Of a stretch of 64,000 nucleotides of DNA, positions 28,075 through 37,689 are shown piece after piece; position 1 is the first letter of the stretch, and every line of letters starts with the position of its first letter. The translations under genes were made by a program, and so were the position numbers. The notes under the pieces were generated by a model. That model ran no database searches. It saw nothing but the letters and a program-made list of their open reading frames with translations, and was not told the DNA's origin. The stretch is taken from positions 1 through 64,000 of the forward strand of contig BGKB01000269.1 of NCBI GenBank assembly GCA_003116975.1, written 5' to 3'. The stretch is from Aurantiochytrium sp. KH105 (Eukaryota; Sar; Bigyra; Thraustochytrida; Thraustochytriidae).

Positions 28075-30276
28075 CTATCGAGTCGGCGATGGCGAAGAAC
28101 CAGCAATGAGCTTGTGGAGGACATCCTTGGTGTAGCGGAGACGCTTGGAGATTTCTGCGTCCATCTTCGCCTCCTCGATGGGCAGTGTTTGTGCCTGACG
28201 GCTCTTGTCAAAGTATGTGAGACGTTTGGCCTGCGCAGAAAGTAAGATTTGCGTGTCGTCGAAGAATGCCACCTGCACGGTGCGGTTCGAGAGGCGGAAG
28301 AAAATGGCGTGGCGCGTGCGTACCCATTTCTTCACAAACGGCAGCGGGACGCTCGCGTCCTCAAAGTGCTCGGGAGAAACTGGGGAACGTCCACCTGCCG
28401 AAGCCGCCATGGCCTCGGCTGCAGCCATGGTCGCGGCTGCGGCCTCTGTTGCCTCGGGATCTCCAGAAGGTTCCTTTTCGAGATAGTTGCGGAAATGCTT
28501 GACAAGCGTAACCTTTTTGTGGAGCTCCTTGGGGTACCGCGTCAGCGTGTGACGCGCAAAGTCTTGAGCGCCGCGCTCATAGTACTGGAACTCGTATCGA
28601 TTGGGCGCCACAATGAGTTTGGTGGCGTCGTTAAAGTACACGCCCACCAAACCACCTTGCAAGAGGTAGCCCAAGCCGTATTTAGAGGTGTAATCAACCC
28701 ACTTCTGCACGACGAGTGGGGCGCCCTCGGCAGGGGATCGCGCGGGGGATCGCGCGGGTACTTTGGGCGTCGTTGGCGATGCCAAAGACATTGGCGACGC
28801 TTCGGAAGACCGGCGACTCGACCGCGGCGACGGTGATGGTACCTTGGGTGACGCGGCGGCGAGTCGGCGCACGTCAGCTTGCTGCGCGTGCTGCGGGTTC
28901 TGTGACTGACGAAGCCATTGACCGCGCTCCGCGGCGCGTTCACGTTCGAGTTGGTGACGGGACTTGATTTTGGGTGAAGCGCGGGGTCGTGCTCCGTGAT
29001 TGCCAGAGGCAGCAGCATTCTCCTTGTCTGCAAACGTCCGAGTCGACGGACTCGCGACGTCGTCGCGACGACGTTCGGCAGGGGGGTGAACGCAGGTGAA
29101 GAAGGGATGCGCGCGGATAGCCTTGAGTGAGGGGCGCATCTTGGGATCCTTGTTGAGGATGATGCGGACCAGGTCGACGGCCTCTGCGGAGAGAGGGATT
29201 TCGCGAGGAAACACGTAGAGATTCGCCTGAATGCGCTTGTAGGTCTGCTTGACATTCTTCGTTTCGAAGGGCGGTTTACCGACCAAGAGCGTGTAGAGAA
29301 TCACGCCAAGGGACCAAATGTCGACCTCGAAGCTATGGCCGAGCGTTCCGTCGAGGATCTCGGGGGCAAGGTAGTTTGGAGTACCGCACATGGTCTTTTT
29401 CTTTTCTTCCTTGTGTTCGAGGCGCGCAGCCAGCCCAAAGTCGCCGATGCGGACGTTGAGACCGTCGGTGAGGAAGATGTTGCCCAGCTTGAGGTCGCGA
29501 TGAATCACGTTCACGCTGTGGAGGTACTCCACGCCATCTAGAAGCTGAAGCATGATGGTTCGCGTGTGCGACTCACTGAGGCGCCGCTTTCTCTTTACAA
29601 GCTCCATGAGTGTTTGATTGTTGCAATACTCGAGAAGGATGTAGACATAGTGTTTGTCCTCGAAAAAGTGCTCAAAACGAACGACGTTCGTGTGCGAGAG
29701 CGATCGGTGAATTTTGATCTCGCTGAGTAGCTTGCGTCGCGCGCGCTCCTTTTTCAAGGACGCCTTTTCGACGCACTTGCCTGCACAAACGTGCTTGCTG
29801 GTTACATGACGAAATTTGTAGCATTTCGCAAATCCGCCTTTACCGAGAAGCCTGCCTTTGGCGTACGTCTGGCCACCCTTTTTATCAATGACGTTCTCCA
29901 CGGCGCTTTCTGGCGCTCCCGCGTTATACTCGATGCCCCGAGATCTCGTTGCGCTACTTCCTGCGTTTGCCTTTGCGTTTGCGTTTACGTTTGCTGCTGC
30001 TGGGGGTGCTCCTTTTGCTCCACCATCTGGAGTTGCAACGTCTCCTCGCGAGGAAGGGCCTTCTCGCGTAGGGACTTCACGGGTCAGGGCTCCTCGCTCA
30101 GCCCTGGCGCTGCTCGCCGAGGCCGAGGCCGAGGCCGGTGTTCTACGTGGCGTGCGTCTTGCGGGCGTTTTTACAGCTGCTGTCCCAAACTGCGCTCGCG
30201 GCGTTGTGCGAAGCACGCTTGTTGTTTTGGGCAAGTCGACACCGCCGTAAAGTTCTTTACGTGGTGAAGCCGTCAT
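28075..30276 (-). CDS. Polo-like kinase with two polo boxes
   Basis: 733 aa from ATG 30276. A Pro/Arg/Ala-rich N-terminus (about 1-130) precedes the kinase domain (about 137-390): GKGGFAKCY glycine loop (Polo-type, Cys in place of the last Val), AGKCVEK, HRDLKLGNIFL, DFGLAAR, and T-loop TMCGTPNYLAPE. A Ser/Arg/Ala-rich linker follows. Polo box 1 (about 520-605) has QKWVDYTSKYGLGYLL, including the conserved Trp that contacts phosphopeptides, and KVTLVKHFRNYLEKE. Polo box 2 (about 645-725) has KKWVRTRHAIFFRLSN and FFDDTQILL. At this last site human PLK1 has D-H-T-K; here the His and Lys of the phosphate pincer are replaced (D-D-T-Q, residues 673-676). It is the mitotic entry, centrosome/basal body and cytokinesis kinase of the PLK1 group. 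Confidence 0.92.
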   Translation of the reverse strand: MTASPRKELYGGVDLPKTTSVLRTTPRAQFGTAAVKTPARRTPRRTPASASASASSARAERGALTREVPTREGPSSRGDVATPDGGAKGAPPAAANVNANAKANAGSSATRSRGIEYNAGAPESAVENVIDKKGGQTYAKGRLLGKGGFAKCYKFRHVTSKHVCAGKCVEKASLKKERARRKLLSEIKIHRSLSHTNVVRFEHFFEDKHYVYILLEYCNNQTLMELVKRKRRLSESHTRTIMLQLLDGVEYLHSVNVIHRDLKLGNIFLTDGLNVRIGDFGLAARLEHKEEKKKTMCGTPNYLAPEILDGTLGHSFEVDIWSLGVILYTLLVGKPPFETKNVKQTYKRIQANLYVFPREIPLSAEAVDLVRIILNKDPKMRPSLKAIRAHPFFTCVHPPAERRRDDVASPSTRTFADKENAAASGNHGARPRASPKIKSRHQLERERAAERGQWLRQSQNPQHAQQADVRRLAAASPKVPSPSPRSSRRSSEASPMSLASPTTPKVPARSPARSPAEGAPLVVQKWVDYTSKYGLGYLLQGGLVGVYFNDATKLIVAPNRYEFQYYERGAQDFARHTLTRYPKELHKKVTLVKHFRNYLEKEPSGDPEATEAAAATMAAAEAMAASAGGRSPVSPEHFEDASVPLPFVKKWVRTRHAIFFRLSNRTVQVAFFDDTQILLSAQAKRLTYFDKSRQAQTLPIEEAKMDAEISKRLRYTKDVLHKLIAGSSPSPTR

Positions 30277-31878
30277 GTTTCTAGCCAACGACGGAATGTC
30301 CTGCTCGATCCAGCAAGCTTGCTCGGCTTCGCTTGGGTTTTCACGTATGCAGTTCGCACGACACAACGATGTGGCCAAGCACCGTGTGCTTTGGCCTCCA
30401 CTTTCGACCTGTTTGCGGCGTCAGGGCCCGCCTCGCCAGCGTCCCCGGTGTGAATCCCGTGAGCACCGCTGCGGCCACCTTCTCCTTCTTCTCCGTCGCC
30501 TTCTCCGTCGCCGCCGCCACCGCCGCCGCCGCCTCGGCGCGCTCGGCGTCGCGCTTATCCCGGTTTGGCAGCGAGTGCTTTGATCGTTTCGGTCGGTCGT
30601 TAGGCTCTCCACTGCCGTTGCACGGGTGGTGCTGTCCGTAGCGTTTCGTGATATTGTTCGTCATGTTTGGGTAACATTCGCACGTAAGCTGTGTCACTAT
30701 TAACAAAACGTGTGCAATTTATGGGCGTTTGGTAAGAGTAAGACCACGTGCGCATATGTGTCATTTGACCCCGCTCGGGTGCCCCCGTGGGGCGTTGTGT
30801 AGCCAAACACCATCATGTCTATGCAACGATCGAAATCTCGGGACATACGGGCATTCTGCAGCTGCAGCTGGCGTTCTGTCTGTCCTGTAATCTTCGAGGT
30901 CATCTTTTCTCGCAGCAAGGCTTCCAGTGCTCTATACCACGTTCTACGTGTCCACGTCGAGGCCTTTGACGTCCTCTCGCGGAGTACATCCAACTTTGTG
31001 CATTCATTGTGCACGCTGACGCAGACCACTCCATGGCATGCCAAGCCAATTTAGTGATCAAGTCACGCCAAGTCACATCATAGGCCTACACCAAGCCAAG
31101 CCAAGCCCACGCGACGCACCTCCAAGCCGCGCCACGCCACGCAGCTCCTCGCTCCCCTCGGCGTCGTCGTCCCCCTCGCCCAACCTCGCCGTTCATTCAT
31201 TCATTCATTCATTCATTCATCGCCCGCCCCCCAGAAAGAAAACACGGTCCCCTCTCCCGCCACGCGCCGCGCCGCGGCCCTGCTCCGCCGCGGCGCCCAG
31301 CCAGCGCGGCCCGCCGCCTGCCGGCCTCGGCCTCGCTCGCGCGGCGCGGTCTCGAGGGCGGCCGGGCCTCGCGCGGGTCGTGGCGCGGGAGCGGGGCGGC
31401 GGGGATCGAGGTGGGCGTGCGCCCTCCCGCGCGGCGCGTGCCGCAAGAGCGCCTGTGAAGAGGCCGCGCGGAAACCCGACAAAGACACACGCGAACTCGA
31501 ACAAAATCCGCGCACAGTCGGTATAGCGCAGGCAGCAGGGCGACAGAGAGAGAAAAGAAGGAAAGAAGGAAAGAAGGAAAGGCGAGCAGCAAACAGAGAA
31601 CGAGCGAGGGCTCCGGCGCGCGCGGGGACGCGGAGCGCGCGAGCGAGGCGCGCGAGGGCGCGGGCGCGGAGCGGAGCGGGGCGAGGCCGCCGGCCGCGGC
31701 GAGCGAGCGAGCGAGCGAGCGGGAAACGCGACGCGGAGGGAGGAGGAGGAGGAGCGGGCGAAGGGACGGTCTTTCCAGCGCAAGGTGTGCGCACGCACAG
31801 TCAGACAGACGCGCGCGTGCGTGCGGGCGTGCGTGAAGCAGGTAAAGCAAGTGAAGCAAGTGAAGCAAGCAAACGCGC

Positions 31879-31946
<68 letters not shown>

Positions 31947-31998
31947 GCGCTGAGCGCGTCGTGTACAAAGTTTGCTCATCGATTGCCCGTGCAAGACC
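30277..31998. other. Long divergent intergenic region with simple repeats
   Basis: Between Polo kinase (minus) and the PH-domain gene (plus). It contains CCAAG-type minisatellite sequence (31040-31145) with a TAGGCCTA at 31081, a (TTCA)7 run (31192-31219), a GAAG-rich tract (about 31555-31585), GAGC repeats, and a (CAG)22 array just before the PH gene. The GC content rises sharply after 31100. Open frames here are low-complexity and unsupported. Confidence 0.5.
31880..31945. repeat. (CAG)22 trinucleotide repeat
   Basis: Twenty-two uninterrupted CAG units ending 53 bp before the ATG of the PH-domain gene, so most likely inside its 5' UTR. A frame reading it as poly-Gln exists but is out of frame with the gene and has no domain. 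Confidence 0.9.
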
Positions 31999-33570
31999 AT
32001 GGTTCTCGCGGAGGATGTCTGGGTCGTGCAGATGGAAGGCTACCTCCTGAAGCGCGGCGCAGGCTTCAAACTGGAGAAGAGCGACGAGACGCTCGATCGC
32101 GAATCGAAAGCACGGACGCGAGCCCCAAGCCTGATTCGCAGAGGTACGCTCCTCCGCAAAGGTTCTGGGGAAAAGAAGCGATACTTTGTGCTCCTCACGA
32201 AAGCGCCTGAAAACGGCAATGGACCTCGCGCAGAGCTGAGATACTTTACTACGCAAAGAGACCCCGAGTCGCTGCCCAAAGGCACGGTCTCTCTCAACGT
32301 CCACATGCGAGTGGAGCTCTACGGACACTCCACCGTTTGCCTTCTGACCCTTGGAAGGACATATTACCTGAGGCCAGACAAGTCCAAGGGCGAGCCTTCG
32401 AGCGCCCTTGCGCGTGTCACGGCCGGAAAGTGGATTCATGCGCTCAAATTCGCCATCAACGCCTTGCGCTCATGGGAAATGGCCCCTTCCGAAGATGTAT
32501 CTGCTGCTCTCAACCCCCTCACCCGACTTTCGATCATGATCTCGGCGGAGGACCTTGCCAAGCACCAGGAAGACCTGCGCCGCGCGTTGAGTCACAACCC
32601 GTCGCCGCGTGCTCCTGCCGCTCTTCTGGTGGAGGAAGAGATCATTGACGAAGAGGAGACGGCTCGGCTGAACTTGCCTCGGGAAGCCGGCGACGAAGCT
32701 GCCACCCAGACGCGCCGTGACATGCTCTTGGCCTCTGCCAACGAATACGCAGGCCTCTGGGACAATTACGGGCTGCACGCGTACAATGCGCTCGTGGCGC
32801 ACTTTGGACCCGTTCTCATTGACCTTCAGCGCATGCACGACCATTTGCGCACATCTGTGCGCATGGGCGAGGCCGAGGTGGATCTTTATGAAGCGCAGCA
32901 GCACAAGTCGCAAGATGTGGCTGCCAGCGAGCAGCGCTCTACGGCTCGCATGATGCTCATGGTGTACCGTTCGTTCGATCGCCGCGTCGAGCTGACGCGC
33001 AGGTACCTTGCTCAGTTTCAGGACGAGGTCTTGGAGCCTGTGCAGCACATGGTCGAACGCGTGCAAAGCGAGCTCGAAAGTGTTGTCAGATACCACCACG
33101 GGACGGCCGCCAACTTCGAACGACTCTACAAGGGTGTTGACGATATGAAGCAGTCGATTCGCGAGCTTCAGGTCGAATACGACAACGTTGTCAACCTTGC
33201 TCCCGCTTTCGGCATCTCGCGCCTTCGATCTCGTCAGCAGGCTTCGCGCACGCCTGAAATCATTGCCGAGGACATTGAGGCGATTCGCTCAATGCTTGTG
33301 CAGACGCAAACTACCTTGCGCAAGGAGGAATCCCGCCATGCTGTCCGCATGAAGGTCGCGCTTAAGGCTTTGCACGCTCTTGATGTCGAACGTCTCAATC
33401 TCCAATCGACTGTCCTGACGCGAATGACTGAGCTCGAGGACATCATGTTTGACAGCGCGGATCGCTCGTTCGCTGACGGGGCGCGCCTTACCCGGGTTGT
33501 TGACGATGTGCAACCATCTCTCGACGTCGAAGCGACCTCGAAGCGTCTGCTTGCGGCGCTCGAGAACTGA
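31999..33570 (+). CDS. PH-domain protein with long helical (possibly BAR-like) region
   Basis: 523 aa from ATG 31999. A PH domain occupies about residues 10-155. It opens with QMEGYLLKRG, has a Lys/Arg-rich loop (RRGTLLRKGSGEKKRYFVLL) and ends with the C-terminal helix KWIHALKFAINAL containing the invariant Trp. The rest is mostly helical, with acidic and basic heptads: about residues 235-390 form a long helical bundle, LTRRYLAQFQDEVLEPVQHMVERVQSELESV, reminiscent of BAR-type dimerisation domains. Further helices lie at about 410-500. A role in membrane recruitment through phosphoinositides is likely; the BAR idea is inference. No GAP, GEF or kinase domain is present. Confidence 0.82.
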   Translation: MVLAEDVWVVQMEGYLLKRGAGFKLEKSDETLDRESKARTRAPSLIRRGTLLRKGSGEKKRYFVLLTKAPENGNGPRAELRYFTTQRDPESLPKGTVSLNVHMRVELYGHSTVCLLTLGRTYYLRPDKSKGEPSSALARVTAGKWIHALKFAINALRSWEMAPSEDVSAALNPLTRLSIMISAEDLAKHQEDLRRALSHNPSPRAPAALLVEEEIIDEEETARLNLPREAGDEAATQTRRDMLLASANEYAGLWDNYGLHAYNALVAHFGPVLIDLQRMHDHLRTSVRMGEAEVDLYEAQQHKSQDVAASEQRSTARMMLMVYRSFDRRVELTRRYLAQFQDEVLEPVQHMVERVQSELESVVRYHHGTAANFERLYKGVDDMKQSIRELQVEYDNVVNLAPAFGISRLRSRQQASRTPEIIAEDIEAIRSMLVQTQTTLRKEESRHAVRMKVALKALHALDVERLNLQSTVLTRMTELEDIMFDSADRSFADGARLTRVVDDVQPSLDVEATSKRLLAALEN

Positions 33571-33933
33571 TCATGTGTTATTCCTTTTCTTCTTCTTTTT
33601 TTTGTGTTGTATAATGCGAGATGGATGGAACTCGCTTACAAGATTTCTTCTTCCTTACCTACTATCACCGAGATCATGGTTTTTGCGAAGTACTCTACCA
33701 CGTATCAATCATTCAGCATCTGTCTATTCTTTGTTGACTTTCACTTGCTTTCAATTCTTTGACCGATCGCTTGAGACAATTCACATTTTGCCTGGGGGAC
33801 TGACTGTGTAGAGTCAGCCACAACGACCAATGGTAAGCCCTGTGAACTCAGTGCAGGAGGTTGGTCCGTCGTGGTTGTCCCGACTTGTCCTTTTCCTTCT
33901 CTTTTCTTTTCTTTTCTTTTCTTTTATTTATGC

Positions 33934-33977
<44 letters not shown>

Positions 33978-34287
33978 TAAGCAAGCAAGCAGAGAAGGCA
34001 GAAGCGAAAGGGGTCGCGGCGCCGGCGTGTGGGCGGCGCGGGCGCAAACGCAGAGGCGGCGAGAGGCGGCGGCTCGTCAGCGCGAGCAGCTCGAGAGAGG
34101 CCCATCCGCCCTCCGCGAGCTCGCCTCGTGCTTGCGGCCCGGCGTTTTGGCTGAGACGAGCGAGGAGACTTTGCTGAGCACCAACTTGCCGCCGGCCAGT
34201 CGCACTCGCCACCGCCCTGAGACACAAGCGGCGGCGAAGAAGCCAGGAGGCAAGAGCAACGAGAACCGACAACCATAGGTCGTCACC
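33571..34287. other. Intergenic region with TTTTC and AAGC microsatellites
   Basis: Contains (TTTTC)n at about 33897-33925 and an (AAGC)n array of about 14 units at 33934-33991, followed by the GC-rich 5' region of CDC5L. No gene is supported. Confidence 0.55.
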
Positions 34288-36609
34288 ATGCGGGTCCTCG
34301 TCAAAGGTGGCGTGTGGAAGAACTCGGAGGATGAGATCCTCAAAGCAGCCATCATGAAATATGGCAAAAACCAGTGGCCGCGCGTGGCATCCCTGCTCCC
34401 GCGCAAGACCGCCAAACAATGCAAGCGGCGCTGGAACGAGTGGCTTGATCCGATGATTAAGAAGACTGAGTGGACTCGCGAGGAAGACGAAAAACTTCTT
34501 CATCTCACGAAACTTATGCCCACGCAATGGCGGACGATTGCTCCCATGGTGGGCCGCACGCCCGGGCAATGCCTCGAGCGTTATGGCCAGCTACTCGACA
34601 TGGCTGGCGCAGGGGAGGATCAAGGAAAAGAAGGCGAGGCCGACAGAGCCCGCAACGCCCGACTCGACCGTCTCGACACCAACCCTGAAGATAAACCCGC
34701 GCGCCCCGATCCTATCGACATGGACGACGACGAAAAAGAAATGCTCAGCGAAGCCAAGGCACGCCTCGCAAACGTAAACGGCAAAAAAGCCAAGCGAAAG
34801 GCTCGCGAAAAGCTCTTGGAGAACGCTCGTCGCATGGCCAAGCTTCAAAAATATCGCGAACTCAAGGCTGCCGGCATGTCTTCGCACCGCGCGCTCCTCG
34901 ACCGCCGCGAAAAGGGTGAGATCGACTACGCTGCGGAAATCCCGTTCGAGAGACGTGTACCCATAGGCTTCTACGATACAACGGAGGAGCAAGAAGAGGG
35001 AGTTCGACGCGCGAATACAGCCGTGAGCCGAAAAAGGCTTCTCGAGGCCGCCAATGACGACCCCAACAAGCGCCGCAAGGCAATAGACGCCGCGGTCAAG
35101 CGCGAGCGCGAAAAGTTTGACAAACTCGCCAAAGACAACCTCGAGCAGGCACTTAAGCTCGTCGACGAGCGAAACGGAGACCTTGGAAACTCCGTCCGTG
35201 CAAAGCGGATCCCCTTGGTTCTCCCCGCGCCCCAGGTCTCAGACCAAGACATTGATATCATCGCCAAGCTCGGTCGCAAGCGTCCCCGAGGCGTACGGCC
35301 GTCCGGTACTGGCGCCGATCTGCTGGATGGCGCGTATGCTGCGCAAGAATCTGCTGCGCGTAGAGACGCCATGCGTACGCCGGTCGCGCCTGACCTCGTT
35401 ATGGAGGAGGCACGCAATCACGTGAAGCGATCCAACGCGCAGACGCCTCTCGAGGGCGGCAAAGCGCTTCCCATTGACAAGGGTACTGGATTTGCTGGTT
35501 CTGCGATCGCACCGAGCGTCCGACTTGCGCCCTCCGTGACAACGGCCGCGGCTGCTGCAGCGGCTGAACTCGGCGTCAGGGACCATTTGCGCATCAATCA
35601 AGAGGTCGAGCCGGCGACAGAAGCCTTGCCCTCGCGCCGCGAGGCCAAGGCGCAACGCAAGGCAGCCACGGCGCAGCTCCGTGCCGGCCTCAAGGGTCTT
35701 CCAGAACCCAAATATGACCATTACGAAGGTCAGTTTGCCTCCGAGGCCGCTGCAAGCGACGGCGAGGAAGATGCTGCCAACAAACGAAGCGAGGATGCTG
35801 CGCATTTGGAAAAACTTGAGCGCGAGCGTCGCATTGCACGTGAAAAGCATCGGCTACTCAACCGTTCGGATGTGGCAAAGCGTGAGTTGCCCATTCCTAC
35901 AACTGCGCCCCCGCAAGACACTGCCGCCGCCGCCGCTGCTGTCGACCTCGCGCTCGTAAGCCGCGTTGAAGAAGCAAGCTTGCGCGAGACGATAGCAGGG
36001 TCGTGGGCGGAAGAGATCCACAAACTTGTAGATGATGATGCGCACGCACGTGATCGGAAGCGTCCGGCAGGAATCGAAGCTGCGTTTGAGCTCTTGCGCA
36101 ACGAGTCGCGCGAGTTGTTTGGAAACGCGTACGAGAACCCCGATCTGAAGGCCTTTGGCAAGCAATTAGAGCTTGCTCACGCCTCGTTGCGCGTTGCGCC
36201 GTCCGAAGTGCGAGTGTCCAAGGGCCGCAAAAATAAGACAAAGCTCATTGCTGAGCCCCCCTTCACGCTTGAAGAGGGGACTGTGGGCTCGTCAGAGGAG
36301 GCACGTGCGTTTACCTTTCACGCGATCGAAGCACGCATTCAAGAGATGGAACGTCAGCGCGCAAAACTCGTCGATCGTGCGGCGAAACTGACTCTGGGAC
36401 TTCAACAACGCGCCGCCCGCGCTGCTACGGCTTTCAAAGAGGCGCAGGCTTCGCTGGAAACGAATTTGCGGAATCAGTCAACCTTTGCCCACATGCAGCA
36501 AATTGAACTGGCCGCCATTCCCAATCGCCTCGAGGATTGGCAGCAACGTGCAATGGTCATGGAGGCGCGAGAGCGGGAACTGCAGCAAGCTTTTGTGGAC
36601 ACCATGTAG
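34288..36609 (+). CDS. CDC5L: CDC5L/Cef1 spliceosome protein
   Basis: 773 aa. Two N-terminal Myb repeats (about 5-55 and 57-105) carry the family's diagnostic sequence: MRVLVKGGVWKNSEDEILKAA, KNQWPRVASLLPRKTAKQCKRRWNEWLDP, then EWTREEDEKLLHLTKLMPTQWRTIAPMVGRTPGQCLERY. The following DEKEMLSEAKARLANVNGKKAKRKAREKLLENARRMAKLQKYRELKAAG block and IDYAAEIPFERRVPIGFYDT are also conserved in CDC5L. The C-terminal half is helical and charged. CDC5L is a core subunit of the PRP19/NTC complex needed for the second splicing step and active-site formation. Its length is close to human CDC5L (802 aa). The reading frame is intron-free. Confidence 0.96.
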   Translation: MRVLVKGGVWKNSEDEILKAAIMKYGKNQWPRVASLLPRKTAKQCKRRWNEWLDPMIKKTEWTREEDEKLLHLTKLMPTQWRTIAPMVGRTPGQCLERYGQLLDMAGAGEDQGKEGEADRARNARLDRLDTNPEDKPARPDPIDMDDDEKEMLSEAKARLANVNGKKAKRKAREKLLENARRMAKLQKYRELKAAGMSSHRALLDRREKGEIDYAAEIPFERRVPIGFYDTTEEQEEGVRRANTAVSRKRLLEAANDDPNKRRKAIDAAVKREREKFDKLAKDNLEQALKLVDERNGDLGNSVRAKRIPLVLPAPQVSDQDIDIIAKLGRKRPRGVRPSGTGADLLDGAYAAQESAARRDAMRTPVAPDLVMEEARNHVKRSNAQTPLEGGKALPIDKGTGFAGSAIAPSVRLAPSVTTAAAAAAAELGVRDHLRINQEVEPATEALPSRREAKAQRKAATAQLRAGLKGLPEPKYDHYEGQFASEAAASDGEEDAANKRSEDAAHLEKLERERRIAREKHRLLNRSDVAKRELPIPTTAPPQDTAAAAAAVDLALVSRVEEASLRETIAGSWAEEIHKLVDDDAHARDRKRPAGIEAAFELLRNESRELFGNAYENPDLKAFGKQLELAHASLRVAPSEVRVSKGRKNKTKLIAEPPFTLEEGTVGSSEEARAFTFHAIEARIQEMERQRAKLVDRAAKLTLGLQQRAARAATAFKEAQASLETNLRNQSTFAHMQQIELAAIPNRLEDWQQRAMVMEARERELQQAFVDTM

Positions 36610-36899
36610 GAACGTAGGTAGCAGTATCAAGCAGTGCGCCGACGCTAATTTCAACTTTTCGTGTTTTCATGTTATAAAAAAGAAATTCACAAACAGTACC
36701 TTTTTTTGTATCCTACGTACGCGCACACGGCATACTGTACAATAGTTGCACACAAAAGATATTCGAGAAGTCTTTTTACGCCGGTGCGACAAGCGCTTTT
36801 CCTGACGAAGCGCTCGGCAGATCATCTCAGGACTGAGCCCTCTGATTAACAAGAAGTGGGTGACACGCTCCAACTAGTTTCTCCTCTTGCTTGGAAGAT

Positions 36900-37433
36900 T
36901 TATGAGGTTGTCCGATATAATGCAAAGAGCGATTTTGCCAACTCGTAAGCAGATACGAGTTCCCGAAAGGCAGCATTGTCTCCACCGACATCCGGATGTA
37001 ATTCCTTGGCCTTTTCTCGAAAGGCAAACTTGATTTCACCGAGCTTTTTTGGCCGCTTCTCGCCCAAACCGAGCGCTGCCAAGCTCATCTCGTACTGCGC
37101 GAGAGAGCGATCGTGCATTGCACCCGCGGGACCACCGCTATTGTTACCCCCTTTTTGCTGCCATTGTTCTCGCTTGCCAAAGGCTCTAAATCTACTTGCG
37201 TTGAGCGTGCCGTCTTCAAAAAGATCTTGCACGCCCTTTGGCAATGGGCATGCCTGGCAGCGCGTCCTGTACCCGTAAAAGAGGCAGCAGAACTCGCCCG
37301 TCCACAAATCGCCGTGACCGTCGCTCCTGGCGCCGGCCTTGGAGGCCACTGCGCCTGTCGCCTTTGGTGGTCGAAACCGCGACTTTCCAGGTTTAACTCC
37401 TTCGCCCGCTGGTGTGCTCAACGGCCTTCGCCG

Positions 37434-37485
<52 letters not shown>

Positions 37486-37583
37486 AACACCGTCGCAAGG
37501 GCGGCATGGCCGCGACGCAGCCCCCCGCCTGCAAACGAGACAGCGACAGCAACGCCGTGCCCGGGCCGTCCGCGGGAGCACAT
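36900..37583 (-). CDS. J-domain (DnaJ-like) protein, probably organellar
   Basis: 227 aa from ATG 37583. The C-terminal 65 residues form a J domain: YEMSLAALGLGEKRPKKLGEIKFAFREKAKELHPDVGGDNAAFRELVSAYELAKSLF, with the catalytic HPD loop intact. The N-terminus is Arg/Ala-rich and non-acidic, consistent with a mitochondrial presequence. It includes a run of alternating Ala-Thr encoded by a hexanucleotide repeat. The middle has a Cys-rich stretch (FCCLFYGYRTRCQACPLPKG) of unknown meaning. It would stimulate an Hsp70 ATPase. The frame is open to 37748 but starts there with GTG. The gene lies just downstream of the WD40 gene on the same strand. Confidence 0.78.
37435..37482. repeat. Coding hexanucleotide repeat (GTCGCC)8
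   Basis: Eight perfect GTCGCC units inside the J-domain gene, read on the minus strand as alternating Ala and Thr codons within the presumed targeting region. Copy-number changes would keep frame. Confidence 0.85.
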
Positions 37584-37689
37584 CGGCGCGGGTCTGCCAC
37601 CGCCCGCGTCTGTCTCCGCCCGCGGCGAGCGAGCGAAGACTCGCGGCGAGCGAGCGAAGACTCGCGTCGAGCTGCGCGGCGCCGCCTCT

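Noticed and set aside
31787-32050. Poly-Gln open frame through the CAG repeat
   Set aside because: Out of frame with the PH-domain gene, low complexity, ends shortly after the repeat.
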